A program made the translations under genes and the position numbers. The notes under the pieces are model-generated. The model had not been told where the DNA came from. It saw nothing but the letters and a program-made list of their open reading frames with translations, and searched no databases. A stretch of DNA of 64,000 nucleotides from Chitinophaga sp. MM2321 (GTDB lineage Bacteria; Bacteroidota; Bacteroidia; Chitinophagales; Chitinophagaceae): positions 558,001 to 622,000 of the forward strand of contig NZ_OZ035533.1 of assembly GCF_964033635.1 (NCBI RefSeq), read 5' to 3'. This document shows, piece by piece, positions 26,979 to 36,576 of the stretch (positions are counted from its first letter, which is position 1; each line of letters starts with the position of its first letter).

Positions 26979-28709
26979 ATGGATAGAAAAGACTTTTTAA
27001 AGTGGGGATCGGCAGGCGTGTTTACAACAGCTTTGGGCTTAAACAGCAGAGCGGCAGGTTTTATATCAGACAAGCCAGTTCCTGGTATGGAGCTGGCTTC
27101 CCATTGGGGAACAAAAGAGATAAGCGGTCAGAAAGCGATGGTATGTGCCAGTCAGCCATTGGCGGTTGCTGCGGGTTATGATGTGTTGAAAGCCGGGGGA
27201 AATGCGATAGATGCTGCTATTGCAGTGAATGCAATGCTTTGTTTAACGGAACCCATGATGTGCGGCCTGGGTGGTGACCTGTTTGCCATCGTATGGTCTG
27301 AGAAAGAAAAAAAATTATATGGTCTTAATGGCAGCGGCAGATCACCGTACAACTGGTCTGTTAGTGAAGCCCGTAAACTGGGCCTGGAAAGGATCCCTTC
27401 TTTTGGCCCCTTAAGCTGGTCGGTGCCGGGATGTGTGAGTGGATGGAATGAACTGTTAAAAAAATTCGGCAGCAAAAATTTATCAGATTTATTGCAACCC
27501 GCTATTGATTATGCCAAAGAAGGATTTCCTGTTACTCCGGCCATTTCGGGCGATTGGAAACCTGAAAACGGGGTTACTGATTATGCCACATTGAACGGTA
27601 CTTTTCTTTTTGAAAACAAAGGAATGAAAGCCGGGGAGATATTCCGTAATCCGGCCCTTGCCCGTACACTGGAGATCATCGCGGCGCAGGGTGCCAATGC
27701 TTTTTATGAAGGAGAAATTGCAGACAGCATGGTTGCATTTTCAAAAAAGCATGGGGGCCGGTTTGAAAAAAGAGATTTTACGGCCCACCGGTCAGACTGG
27801 ATCACACCTGTTCATACAAATTACAGGGGTTATGATGTGTGGCAACTTCCACCCAATGGCCAGGGCATGACGGTTTTACAAATGCTGAATATCCTGGAGA
27901 AGTTTGACATAGCCGGATGTAAGGCAAATTCAGCTGAAAGTTTTCATTTGTTTTTAGAGGCGAAAAAACTTTGTTTCCAGGATCGGGCGATTTATTATGC
28001 AGACACGGATTTTTCTACGGCTGCTATTAAGGAATTACTCAGCAAGGATTATGCAGCACAACGGGCCGCGCTGATTAATCCCCGGAAGGCCCAACAAACA
28101 TATCAACCGGGCCGTATCAAAAATTCTTCCAACACCGTTTATTTAACCGTGGCGGATAAGGAGGGGAATATGGTTTCATTGATACAAAGTTTGTACTCAC
28201 CATGGGGATCTCATTATGTAGTGGATGGACTTGGGTTTGCTCTACAGAACAGGGGTACTTTGCTTTCGCTGAATGAAGCTGCCTGGAATAAACTGGAACC
28301 CCACAAACGGCCATTCCACACCATTATTCCGGCGTTTGTTACAAAAGATAGCAACCCTGTTTTTTCATTTGGTGTTACCGGTGGAGATTTCCAGCCCCAG
28401 GGACAAGTACAGATTCTTATGAACATGATAGACCACAAGATGTCTGTTCAGCAAGCGGGTGATCAACTTCGTTTGTGGCACCGGGAAAGTTTTGAATTTA
28501 CCAATGAGAAAGCAAAAGATGCCGGTAAAATAGTAGCTGAACCTGGCTTTTCCGATAAAGTAAAACAGCAATTGCAACGTATGGGTCACCAGTTCAGTGA
28601 TCAGACCCGTTATTTTGGCGGTTATCAGGGAATATGGAAATCAGCAGACCCCAGGGTTTACACCGGGGCATCAGACCCACGTAAAGATGGATGTGCATTT
28701 GGTTATTAG
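26979..28709 (+). CDS. Gamma-glutamyltransferase-family (Ntn-hydrolase) protein
   Basis: A 576-aa member of the GGT family (gamma-glutamyltransferase and relatives), which self-cleaves before a catalytic threonine. That residue is kept: T386 in NSSNTVYLTVADKEGN aligns with the nucleophile before the VDKDGN motif of E. coli GGT. The large-subunit opening (AVAAGYDVLKAGGNAIDAAIAVN) and ending (GASDPRKDGCAFGY) are standard. The C-terminal TGGDFQPQGQVQ motif is nearer the YwrD/cephalosporin-acylase-like branch than classical GGT. The N-terminus (MDRKDFLKWGSAGVF) resembles a Tat signal with an RK in place of RR, so export is possible. It sits inside the sialic-acid operon, which is unexpected; the substrate may be an amide rather than glutathione. 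Confidence 0.88.
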   Translation: MDRKDFLKWGSAGVFTTALGLNSRAAGFISDKPVPGMELASHWGTKEISGQKAMVCASQPLAVAAGYDVLKAGGNAIDAAIAVNAMLCLTEPMMCGLGGDLFAIVWSEKEKKLYGLNGSGRSPYNWSVSEARKLGLERIPSFGPLSWSVPGCVSGWNELLKKFGSKNLSDLLQPAIDYAKEGFPVTPAISGDWKPENGVTDYATLNGTFLFENKGMKAGEIFRNPALARTLEIIAAQGANAFYEGEIADSMVAFSKKHGGRFEKRDFTAHRSDWITPVHTNYRGYDVWQLPPNGQGMTVLQMLNILEKFDIAGCKANSAESFHLFLEAKKLCFQDRAIYYADTDFSTAAIKELLSKDYAAQRAALINPRKAQQTYQPGRIKNSSNTVYLTVADKEGNMVSLIQSLYSPWGSHYVVDGLGFALQNRGTLLSLNEAAWNKLEPHKRPFHTIIPAFVTKDSNPVFSFGVTGGDFQPQGQVQILMNMIDHKMSVQQAGDQLRLWHRESFEFTNEKAKDAGKIVAEPGFSDKVKQQLQRMGHQFSDQTRYFGGYQGIWKSADPRVYTGASDPRKDGCAFGY

Positions 28710-28729
28710 TAAATAAGCAAACGGATTTT

Positions 28730-29908
28730 ATGAAGAAGCATATTTTGTATTTATTGATCTTGATTTTTTGTCAGACGGCCATTTCCTGTGTTGCGCAAAC
28801 ACCTGCAAAATTTATTTTTAGAAATGGAGACGATGGGTATGCCTGTTATCGCATCCCTGCATTGATTTGCATTCCTAACGGTGATTTATTGGCATTTGCA
28901 GAAGCGAGAAAAAAAGAGTGTGATGATTTCGGGGATATTGACCTGGTGATGAAAAGAAGTTCCGATAAGGGGAAAACCTGGTCCGCTCCTGTAGTAGTGG
29001 TTGACAATGGATTATTAAAAGCCGGTAACCCGGCGCCTGTTGTGGATCTGCTGGACCCCAGGTTTCCCGGAGGAAGAATTTTTCTTTTATACAATACAGC
29101 AACAACTTCCGAAGCAGATGTGAAAAAAGGATCCGGTGTACGGGAGGTAAATTATATCACCAGTACAGACAATGGGAAAACATGGAGTGGACCGGTGAAT
29201 ATTACCACCTCCGTTCATAAGCCATTGGCGCCGGCTTCCAACAGTGCCTATAATTTCCCGGAGGATTGGCGGACCAATGCATTGACCCCTGGTCATGCGT
29301 TACAGCTAACCCGTGGTAAAAACAAGGGAAGGTTGTTTGTAGCGGCCAATCATACTGCAAATACAAAATCAGGAGATAGCCATGTACTCATCAACAAGGC
29401 GCATTGTTTTTACAGTAATGATCATGGTGATACCTGGCAATTAGGCGATATCGTTCATGTGGTAGGCGGTAATGAAAGTACGGCAGCGGAATTGTCTGAT
29501 GGTAGTGTGCTACAGAATATCCGTTACCAGAATAAGGAAGAGAAATACAGGATACTGGCATTCAGCCGAAACGGTGGAGAACACTGGGATACGGCCTATG
29601 TTGCAAAACAGCTGCCCGATCCTGTTTGTGAAGGCAGTATGATTAGCCTGACCTATAAAAAGAAACACCTGCTGCTTTTCAGTAACCCTGCCAGCCAAAC
29701 AAAAAGAGAGCGGATGACCATAACGATCAGTGCGGATAATGGAAGATCATGGAAGGCTGCATACCTGGTAGATGCAGGGCCGGCAGCTTATTCGGATATC
29801 GTTAATATCCAATCAAAGGAAATTGGATTAGTATATGAAAAAGGGAATGATGGCGGGATCGTTTTCATTTCATTTCCCATAAAGAAAATAATAAAAGACT
29901 ACCTATAA
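28730..29908 (+). CDS. Exo-alpha-sialidase (GH33), first copy
   Basis: A secreted sialidase of 392 aa. The signal peptide ends near ISCVAQ. YRIPAL gives the first arginine of the triad (R41); five Asp-box repeats follow (SSDKGKTW, STDNGKTW, SNDHGDTW, SRNGGEHW and SADNGRSW), with the catalytic Glu probably in GGNESTAAE and the nucleophilic Tyr in AAYSDIV near the C-terminus. It releases terminal sialic acid from glycoconjugates in the periplasm or outside. The frame extends upstream to 28691 within the preceding gene, but ATG 28730 starts the signal peptide. It is paralogous to the second sialidase 1.2 kb downstream. Confidence 0.94.
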   Translation: MKKHILYLLILIFCQTAISCVAQTPAKFIFRNGDDGYACYRIPALICIPNGDLLAFAEARKKECDDFGDIDLVMKRSSDKGKTWSAPVVVVDNGLLKAGNPAPVVDLLDPRFPGGRIFLLYNTATTSEADVKKGSGVREVNYITSTDNGKTWSGPVNITTSVHKPLAPASNSAYNFPEDWRTNALTPGHALQLTRGKNKGRLFVAANHTANTKSGDSHVLINKAHCFYSNDHGDTWQLGDIVHVVGGNESTAAELSDGSVLQNIRYQNKEEKYRILAFSRNGGEHWDTAYVAKQLPDPVCEGSMISLTYKKKHLLLFSNPASQTKRERMTITISADNGRSWKAAYLVDAGPAAYSDIVNIQSKEIGLVYEKGNDGGIVFISFPIKKIIKDYL

Positions 29909-29922
29909 AATCTAATGATCGT

Positions 29923-31116
29923 ATGACATATACGGAAGAAAAATTAGCAGCGTTACGTACCTTCTATAAAGATCAGCTGCTTGGAGATACACTTCCCTTT
30001 TGGTTTCCAGGGGCTATTGATGAAGAGTATGGCGGTTATCTGCTGATGAAAGACCACGACGGTACTTTACTGGACGACGATAAAGCTGTATGGATACAGG
30101 GCCGTGCCGCCTGGTTGTTAGCCACTTTGTATAATACAGTAGAACCGCGGCAGGAGTGGCTGGACGGGGCAAAGAGCGGTATTGATTTCCTGCTTAATCA
30201 TTGCTTCGATACCGATGGTCGCATGTTTTTCCACGTTACGCGTGATGGAAAACCCATTCGTAAAAGAAGGTACTTTTTTTCAGAAACTTTTGCCGTTATT
30301 GCGTTGGCGGCATATGCCAAAGCAAGCGGCAGCAAAGAGATGGCTGATAAGGCGCGGGAACTGTTCGGAAAGTGCATTGAATACGCTACCATTCCGGGTA
30401 TGCTCACGCCTAAATTTACAGATGTGCGCCCTGCAAAAGGTATCGGCGTACCCATGATTATGATCAATACCGCACAGCAATTGCGTGAAACCATCGGCGA
30501 CCCACGTTGCGATGAATGGATCAGCAAATGGATCGTGGAGATTGAAAGAGATTTTGTGAAAGATGATATCCGTTGTGTGATGGAACAGGTAGCGCCGGAT
30601 GGCAGTATCATCGATCATTTTGATGGACGTACGCTCAATCCTGGTCATGCTATTGAAGGGGCCTGGTTTGTCTTGCATGAAGCCCGCTACCGCAACAGTG
30701 ATCCGAAGCTGATGGCATTGGGTTGCCGTATGCTCGATTACATGTGGGAACGGGGATGGGATAAGGAATACGGAGGAATTTTATATTTCAGGGATGTAGA
30801 TGGAAAACCTGTACAGGAATACTGGCAGGATATGAAATTCTGGTGGCCGCATAATGAAGTGATCATTGCTACCTTGCTCGCGTATATCATGACCGGTGAT
30901 GAAAAATATGCCACCTGGCACCAACAGGTGCATGATTATGCCTACACGCATTTTCATGATAAAATACATGGAGAATGGTTTGGTTACCTGCACCGGGATG
31001 GCCGCGCATCTGTGTCGATAAAAGGAAACATGTTTAAGGGGCCGTTTCACCTGCCCCGGCAGGAATGGTACTGCTGGCGGTTGCTGGCACAATCAACAAC
31101 AAAAAAAACTGAATAA
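29923..31116 (+). CDS. N-acylglucosamine 2-epimerase family protein (ManNAc to GlcNAc)
   Basis: A 397-aa (alpha/alpha)6-barrel protein of the AGE family, cytoplasmic with no signal. Hallmarks are the AVWIQGRAAWLLATLYN start region, GVPMIMINTAQQLRE, the catalytic-type His in NPGHAIEGAWFV (H242), and WWPHNEVIIATLLAY. In Bacteroides the sialic-acid pathway uses such an enzyme to turn N-acetylmannosamine into N-acetylglucosamine before phosphorylation by a ROK kinase, bypassing the NanK/NanE-P route of enterobacteria. That fits here because no ManNAc kinase is present. It is squeezed between the two sialidases, 14 nt after the first and overlapping the second by one base. Confidence 0.9.
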   Translation: MTYTEEKLAALRTFYKDQLLGDTLPFWFPGAIDEEYGGYLLMKDHDGTLLDDDKAVWIQGRAAWLLATLYNTVEPRQEWLDGAKSGIDFLLNHCFDTDGRMFFHVTRDGKPIRKRRYFFSETFAVIALAAYAKASGSKEMADKARELFGKCIEYATIPGMLTPKFTDVRPAKGIGVPMIMINTAQQLRETIGDPRCDEWISKWIVEIERDFVKDDIRCVMEQVAPDGSIIDHFDGRTLNPGHAIEGAWFVLHEARYRNSDPKLMALGCRMLDYMWERGWDKEYGGILYFRDVDGKPVQEYWQDMKFWWPHNEVIIATLLAYIMTGDEKYATWHQQVHDYAYTHFHDKIHGEWFGYLHRDGRASVSIKGNMFKGPFHLPRQEWYCWRLLAQSTTKKTE

Positions 31117-32279
31117 TGAATAAAAGAAAACTACTGACGGGCTTATTTATTTTACTGGGGTTTTCCTTATCCGCGCAATATAAAACGGTGCCGGTGTTTA
31201 CCTCCGGCACAGAAGGATACCAGAGTTTCCGCATTCCTGCTATGATCAGTTTACCGGACGGAGAACTACTGGCTTTTGCGGAAGGCCGTGTGCATAACAG
31301 CGGCGATTTCGGCGATATCAATATCGTCATGAAACGCAGTAAAGATCACGGCGCCACCTGGACGCCCTTAGCGGATGTAGTAGATAATGATGTTTTACAG
31401 GCGGGGAACCCTGCTCCTGTAGTGGATCTCACAGATCCGGCATTTCCCGGAGGAAGAATTTTCCTGTTTTACAATACCGGCAATAACCATGAAGGCGAGG
31501 TACGCAAAGGCAAAGGATTGCGCGAAGTATGGTATAAAACATCTGTGGATGGAGGACTTACCTGGTCGGAGGCAGTGAATATTACCACACAGGTACACCG
31601 CCCTAACCAGCCAGCGGTAAATGCTGCCTACAATTTTAAAGAAGACTGGCGCAGTTATGCCAACACACCGGGGCATGCATTACAGTTTAGTAAAGGTAAG
31701 TACCGTGGACGGCTATACGTAGCAGCCAATCATTCCCAGGGAAATCCTGTTCCACACTTCAAAGATTATTTTGTGCATGGTTATTATAGCGATGATCATG
31801 GTAAAACTTTTCATCTCTCTCAAACACTTCCTGTAGAAGGAGGTAATGAATGTATGGCGGTAGAATTATCTGATGGCCGCCTGATGCTGAATGCGCGTAA
31901 TCAGCAGGGAAATGAGAAAGTGCGCATCGTGGCTACCAGCAAGGATGGCGGCGCTACATGGGATCAGTACGGATACGACAGACAATTGCCTGATCCTGTT
32001 TGCCAGGGTAGTTTTGTGAATATCGGCTGGAAAAAAAGAAAAGCCGTGCTGGCATTTTGCAATGCGGCAGATACGGTACAACGTAATAACCTTACGCTGC
32101 GGATCAGTACTGATGAAGGTAAAACATGGAAGCAATCGTTTTTGATTGCAAAAAGCCCCAATAACAAAGACTATGCTGCTTATTCGGATATTGTACCTGT
32201 TGGCAGGAGACAGATAGGAATTTTGTTTGAGAAAGATGGTTATAAAGAGATTGCATTTGCATTGGTAAACTGGAAGTAA
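31116..32279 (+). CDS. Exo-alpha-sialidase (GH33), second copy
   Basis: A 387-aa secreted sialidase with a signal peptide ending LSAQ. FRIPAM (R39) supplies the first active-site arginine; Asp boxes are SKDHGATW, SVDGGLTW, SDDHGKTF, SKDGGATW and STDEGKTW, with GGNECMAVE (Glu) and DYAAYSDIV (Tyr) completing the site. It shares long blocks with the first copy (GNPAPVVDL, FPGGRIFL, TPGHALQ), so the two arose by duplication, now well diverged. The ATG overlaps the preceding stop (TAATG) and its own stop overlaps the next start in the same way, indicating translational coupling. Confidence 0.94.
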   Translation: MNKRKLLTGLFILLGFSLSAQYKTVPVFTSGTEGYQSFRIPAMISLPDGELLAFAEGRVHNSGDFGDINIVMKRSKDHGATWTPLADVVDNDVLQAGNPAPVVDLTDPAFPGGRIFLFYNTGNNHEGEVRKGKGLREVWYKTSVDGGLTWSEAVNITTQVHRPNQPAVNAAYNFKEDWRSYANTPGHALQFSKGKYRGRLYVAANHSQGNPVPHFKDYFVHGYYSDDHGKTFHLSQTLPVEGGNECMAVELSDGRLMLNARNQQGNEKVRIVATSKDGGATWDQYGYDRQLPDPVCQGSFVNIGWKKRKAVLAFCNAADTVQRNNLTLRISTDEGKTWKQSFLIAKSPNNKDYAAYSDIVPVGRRQIGILFEKDGYKEIAFALVNWK

Positions 32280-33796
32280 TGAGATACCTGTGTTTGTATA
32301 TCGTATGTTTCCTGGCTGCACAGCAGGCCGGCGCGCAGTTGCGGCTGGATGATTTTTTTGGATCGGACATGGTATTGCAACGGGAGAAACCCCTGCATTT
32401 CCGCGGACATGGCATACCGGGAAAAACAGTGGTCGTCCGTTTTGCGGGAAAAGAGGGGACCACTACCGTGCGGCCGGATAGCTTATGGGAACTGGACTTG
32501 CCAGCTATGCCGGCTAATGCAAAGGGACAGTCATTAACGGTTAGTATGGATACTGCCCGGCTGCAACTACATAATATTTTAATCGGGGATCTGTGGGTTT
32601 GCGCCGGTCAATCCAATATGGAATTTCCGCTGCGGGATGATAAATATGCGGCTACTACGCTGCAACAAGCTACTATACCGGGATTGCGGCTGCTTAACAA
32701 AGTAAAACAAACATCTACCTACAACGTTGCCTACCAGGTAACGGATACGGCTGTACTCCGTCCGGCGCACTACTACCGTGGTGAGTGGGCGGTAGCCGAT
32801 AGTGCTGCCGCACGCAATTTTTCGGCAGTGGGTTTTTATTTTGGAAAGGAGCTGGTGATCGCTACAGGGGTACCTATAGGATTGATCCATGTGGCGATAG
32901 GCGGCTCCCCGGCAGAAGCCTGGCTGCGCCCGGCGGCAGCTGCGGGCAATACGCAGGTACAACGCATGTTCACCGGCGACTGGTGGCAGAACCAGTCATT
33001 GGAGCCCTGGTGTATCCAGCGTGGTCACGAGAACCTGGATTCGTTGGTACAGCAGGGAGTGGCGGTACCGAAAGACAGTCTCGGTTACAACCACCCTTTT
33101 AAACCCGGCTTTCTTTATGAGGCGGCCATTGCGCCGCTGGTAAGTTTCCCGGTAAAAGGTATCATCTGGTACCAGGGCGAGAGTAATGCACTCAGCGACT
33201 GGCGTGTACAGCAGCATGAGGTTTTATTCCCTATACTGGTGGCCGATTGGCGCCATCAATGGCAACAGCCGGACCTGCCTTTTTATTATTGCCAGCTCTC
33301 TTCCATCGGTACCGAAAAGGGTTACCATTCAGAAAACTGGCCCGCCTTCCGGGACAGTCAACGCCGGTTAACAGACAGCATTCCTCATACAGGCATGGCC
33401 GTTACCAGTGATGTGGGCAACCGGGGAGATGTACACCCAAAAGATAAAAAAACAGTAGGAACACGTTTGGCACGTGTAGCATTGCATAATACGTATAGTA
33501 AAAGTGTAGCGGGTTCCGGGCCTATACCAGTGAAGGCGGTGTTGCGTAACGGCACCATCACCGTAACATTCCGGTCTGTTGGCAGGAAATTAATGACGCC
33601 TGCAGGCGCCACCTTGAAAGGTTTTTCACTCGATAATAACATCTCCCTAAAAGCAAAAATAAAAGGGCGGCAGGTTATTATAAAAACTAACGTAAACGCG
33701 CACACGCTTAAATATGGATGGGAACCTTATACGGATGCCAATCTTTATAATAGTGAAGGGCTACCTGCATCTACCTTTGCTATAGCAGTGGAATAA
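32279..33796 (+). CDS. Sialate O-acetylesterase (SGNH-type)
   Basis: A 505-aa secreted esterase (signal ending GAQ at about residue 20). The SGNH nucleophile block CAGQSNMEFPL places Ser at S112; IIWYQGESNA gives the conserved Gly/Asn region, and GDVHPKDKK carries the C-terminal Asp/His pair. The N-terminal beta domain (DDFFGSDMVLQREKP) and late beta-sandwich are typical of the family. It removes O-acetyl groups from sialic acids so that the sialidases and lyase can act. It is the last gene of the sialic-acid operon, overlapping the second sialidase by one base and converging with the HTCS gene across 2 nt, with no clear terminator between them. Confidence 0.92.
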   Translation: MRYLCLYIVCFLAAQQAGAQLRLDDFFGSDMVLQREKPLHFRGHGIPGKTVVVRFAGKEGTTTVRPDSLWELDLPAMPANAKGQSLTVSMDTARLQLHNILIGDLWVCAGQSNMEFPLRDDKYAATTLQQATIPGLRLLNKVKQTSTYNVAYQVTDTAVLRPAHYYRGEWAVADSAAARNFSAVGFYFGKELVIATGVPIGLIHVAIGGSPAEAWLRPAAAAGNTQVQRMFTGDWWQNQSLEPWCIQRGHENLDSLVQQGVAVPKDSLGYNHPFKPGFLYEAAIAPLVSFPVKGIIWYQGESNALSDWRVQQHEVLFPILVADWRHQWQQPDLPFYYCQLSSIGTEKGYHSENWPAFRDSQRRLTDSIPHTGMAVTSDVGNRGDVHPKDKKTVGTRLARVALHNTYSKSVAGSGPIPVKAVLRNGTITVTFRSVGRKLMTPAGATLKGFSLDNNISLKAKIKGRQVIIKTNVNAHTLKYGWEPYTDANLYNSEGLPASTFAIAVE

Positions 33797-33798
33797 TA

Positions 33799-36576
33799 TT
33801 AGCCGTCTGTTCTTTTATTTACCTGCTCCCTGAATGATTTTGGTGTTTGCTGGCTTCTTGCCTTAAAGACCGTAGAAAAATAAGCGGGTGATGAAAATCC
33901 GCATGCATAGGCTATTTCAGCGACCGGTAAACTGGAATTTAATAACAGGTATCTTGCTTTTTTTACCCTTGCATCCAGTATATAATCGTTTACATTGCAG
34001 TCCAGCAGTTGCTTTACTTTCCGGTACAGTTGCACCCTGGAAATAGAAAGATGCTGGCAGATATCTTCTACACTGAGTTGGTCATTTCCCAGGTTTTCCG
34101 CTACAACAGCGGTGAAGTCATTGACGAATTTACGATCAGGTTTATTGGACCGGGAGGTATGCATCCTGGTTTCAGGCTCTGCTATGTAGTGGGTTTTTAG
34201 CAGCGCCCGGTTGTTGAGGGTGCTGGCAATGCTTTCTCCCAGGTATGCGAGGTTGAAAGGTTTGCTGATATAGGCGTCTGCATTATGTTGCATACCTTTT
34301 ATTCTTTGTTCCTCGCTGTTGTTGGCGCTCAGCAGGATCACCGGAATATGCGATGTGCGGATATCTTTTTTTAGCGTCTCTAACACCTGTATACCGTTCA
34401 TGCCGGGCAGCATAATATCGCAGAGGATCAGATCCGGTATGTGTTGAAAGGCAAGCTGCAAACCTTCGGCACCGTTGCCGGCATGAAATACTTCGTATTG
34501 CCCGCCCAGATGCCCCGCCAGGAAACTATTCAGATCCGGATGATCTTCTATAATTAGCAGGGAATACTTATGTTCTTTTGCGGGAGATGATGTTGGTGTA
34601 ACAGGAATGATGTGCTTCGGTTCTTCCACATAACCTTGTATGGCGTGGTTGATGATATGCACGCTTTCCGCTTCCTGGCATATCTCTTCAGGCGTAAATG
34701 GATCACTGCTGCAAGGCAGGGTGATAGTAAAGGTGGTTCCTGTGTCCTTACTGCTTTGCACACGGATGGTGCCGTGGTGAAGCGCAATGATTTCCCGGGT
34801 GAGCGCCAGACCTATACCTGTACCTTTGTGTTCACTCCCCCTGTTCTGATAAAATAATTCAAAGGCATGTGCCAGCGTGGTTTTATCCATACCGGCGCCA
34901 TCATCCTCTATGCGGATAGTCGTCTCCTGGCTGTTCTCCGGCTTTTCCAGGTATATGTGCACCTTGCCATAGTCGGTAGTAAACCTGAATGCATTGGATA
35001 ACAGGTTGTATAACACCCGGTCAAACAGGTGCTGGTCAAACCAGGCTTTAATGCCCGGTTGCCGGCTGATGAGCCGGAAGTCGATATGTTTTTTAACAGC
35101 AACGCCTTTGAAGGCTTCCATAATATCGGTGATGAATGCAGGTAGTTCGTGCTCGGATACTTTCAGCGGCAGTTTACCACTTTCTATACGACGGAATTCC
35201 AGTAGCTGATTCACCAGCCGCATCAGGCGTACAACGTTCCTGTGCATCAGGTCCAGCTGTTGTTTTTGTATGGATGAAAATTGCCGGTCGTCCAGCAGGC
35301 TTTCCAGTGGCGCCTGTATGAGGGTTAAAGGTGTGCGGAATTCGTGGGAGAGGTTGGTGAAGAAGGCAAACTTTGCTTCTGTGGCTTCCTGTGCTTTGGC
35401 TGTCATTTCCACCAGCTGGTCGCGTTGTTGAAGTATCTCATCACGCTGTTGTTTCAACTGACGGTTGATGCGGCGGTTGGTACGCAATATAAAGAACAGC
35501 ACAATACCCAGTAAAAAGGCGACACCGAGAATAGTGGCTACAATGCGTAACAGGTGTTGCTGATCCTGGTACAGGCGGCGTTGCTCCTGTAGCACTGACT
35601 GTTGCCCTTCTATTTCCTGGTGTTGTTCCTGTATTTTATCGATTTGCAGGCGCATCAGCTTTACATTGCTGCTGTCAATCAGTACCGTTTGTAAGCGGGT
35701 GTACCGGGGCGCTTTTTTACCTGCCAGTATATCGGCTGCCATATTGATGGCTTCCTTGCCGCCGCCCGGATATAGAAGGGAGGCGCTCAGTATTCCGCGG
35801 GATACGAGGTCTATGCCGCCATCAGAAGTAGGACTGGCATCTACGCCAATGAATTTGAGGTGAGATATTCCTTTTTCTTCGCAATAACGGAACAGGCTAT
35901 ACGCCATTACATCATTCTGTGCAAATACCACATCGGCTTGCCGGATAGTGGCTTCCTGCCGGATGGCGGCTTCTCTTGTTTTGCCGGGTACCCAGTTCCC
36001 TTCCAGGCTGGCAGTTATTTGTAGCCCGGGATATTGTACCAGCTCATCCCGGAAACCCTGGTGTCTTTCTATGGTAGGAGAAGAACCCGGTAATCCGGTC
36101 ACTTCAATGATCCGGCCTTTACCTCCCAGTTGCCCGGCTATATATTTTGCTGCGAGTTTGCCTATGTTATAGTTATCGCCGCCTATATATGCCGTAAAGG
36201 AATCGGTGGCAGCTTTGCGGTCCAGAATAATCACCGGAATTCCCCGGCGGTATACTTCTGCGATAACAGGCGCGAGTGGTTGCGCCTCATTGGGTGATAC
36301 GAGTAGTATGTCTATTTTTTCCGCCAGCAATTGTTGTATCTGGCTGATCTGTCGTTTGCTGTCGTCTTCCGCATCCTTATATAATAACTGCATTTCCGGA
36401 TGATAGAAAAGCTGTCGCTTCATTTCCACCAGCATGTTCCTCCGCCAGTCATCATTACCGGTGCATTGTGAAAAACCAATACGGTATTTCGGCGCTTTTT
36501 CCTGCCGGCAACCTATACTGAATAATATAAGCAACAGGCAACAAACATACATATACCTGGTAAGTGTAGTGGACAA
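33799..36576 (-). CDS. Hybrid two-component sensor with periplasmic sugar-binding domain (fructose-type HTCS)
   Basis: A 925-aa single-protein signalling system. After a lipoprotein-like or membrane signal comes a LacI-type periplasmic binding domain (about 35-300; RIGFSQCTGNDDWRRN, ILLVSPNEAQPL, DSFTAYIGGDNYNIG), a membrane span near 345-365, a histidine kinase (FFTNLSHEFRTPL, H411; GTGIGLALTREI), a receiver (LILCDIMLPGMNG, D720) and an AraC-type HTH (about 830-925). The closest known layout is BT1754 of Bacteroides thetaiotaomicron, which binds fructose. Here it is divergent from a sugar porter, fructokinase and GH32 gene, so fructose sensing is likely. The start is uncertain: TTG 36576 supplies a basic N-terminus, whereas ATG 36552 begins directly in the hydrophobic segment. 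A stop lies just upstream of the TTG. Confidence 0.9.
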   Translation of the reverse strand: MSTTLTRYMYVCCLLLILFSIGCRQEKAPKYRIGFSQCTGNDDWRRNMLVEMKRQLFYHPEMQLLYKDAEDDSKRQISQIQQLLAEKIDILLVSPNEAQPLAPVIAEVYRRGIPVIILDRKAATDSFTAYIGGDNYNIGKLAAKYIAGQLGGKGRIIEVTGLPGSSPTIERHQGFRDELVQYPGLQITASLEGNWVPGKTREAAIRQEATIRQADVVFAQNDVMAYSLFRYCEEKGISHLKFIGVDASPTSDGGIDLVSRGILSASLLYPGGGKEAINMAADILAGKKAPRYTRLQTVLIDSSNVKLMRLQIDKIQEQHQEIEGQQSVLQEQRRLYQDQQHLLRIVATILGVAFLLGIVLFFILRTNRRINRQLKQQRDEILQQRDQLVEMTAKAQEATEAKFAFFTNLSHEFRTPLTLIQAPLESLLDDRQFSSIQKQQLDLMHRNVVRLMRLVNQLLEFRRIESGKLPLKVSEHELPAFITDIMEAFKGVAVKKHIDFRLISRQPGIKAWFDQHLFDRVLYNLLSNAFRFTTDYGKVHIYLEKPENSQETTIRIEDDGAGMDKTTLAHAFELFYQNRGSEHKGTGIGLALTREIIALHHGTIRVQSSKDTGTTFTITLPCSSDPFTPEEICQEAESVHIINHAIQGYVEEPKHIIPVTPTSSPAKEHKYSLLIIEDHPDLNSFLAGHLGGQYEVFHAGNGAEGLQLAFQHIPDLILCDIMLPGMNGIQVLETLKKDIRTSHIPVILLSANNSEEQRIKGMQHNADAYISKPFNLAYLGESIASTLNNRALLKTHYIAEPETRMHTSRSNKPDRKFVNDFTAVVAENLGNDQLSVEDICQHLSISRVQLYRKVKQLLDCNVNDYILDARVKKARYLLLNSSLPVAEIAYACGFSSPAYFSTVFKARSQQTPKSFREQVNKRTDG

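Noticed and set aside
36552..36576. Choosing ATG 36552 as the certain start of the hybrid sensor
   Set aside because: It would leave a signal segment without any basic residue; TTG 36576 gives a better signal, so the start is left open.
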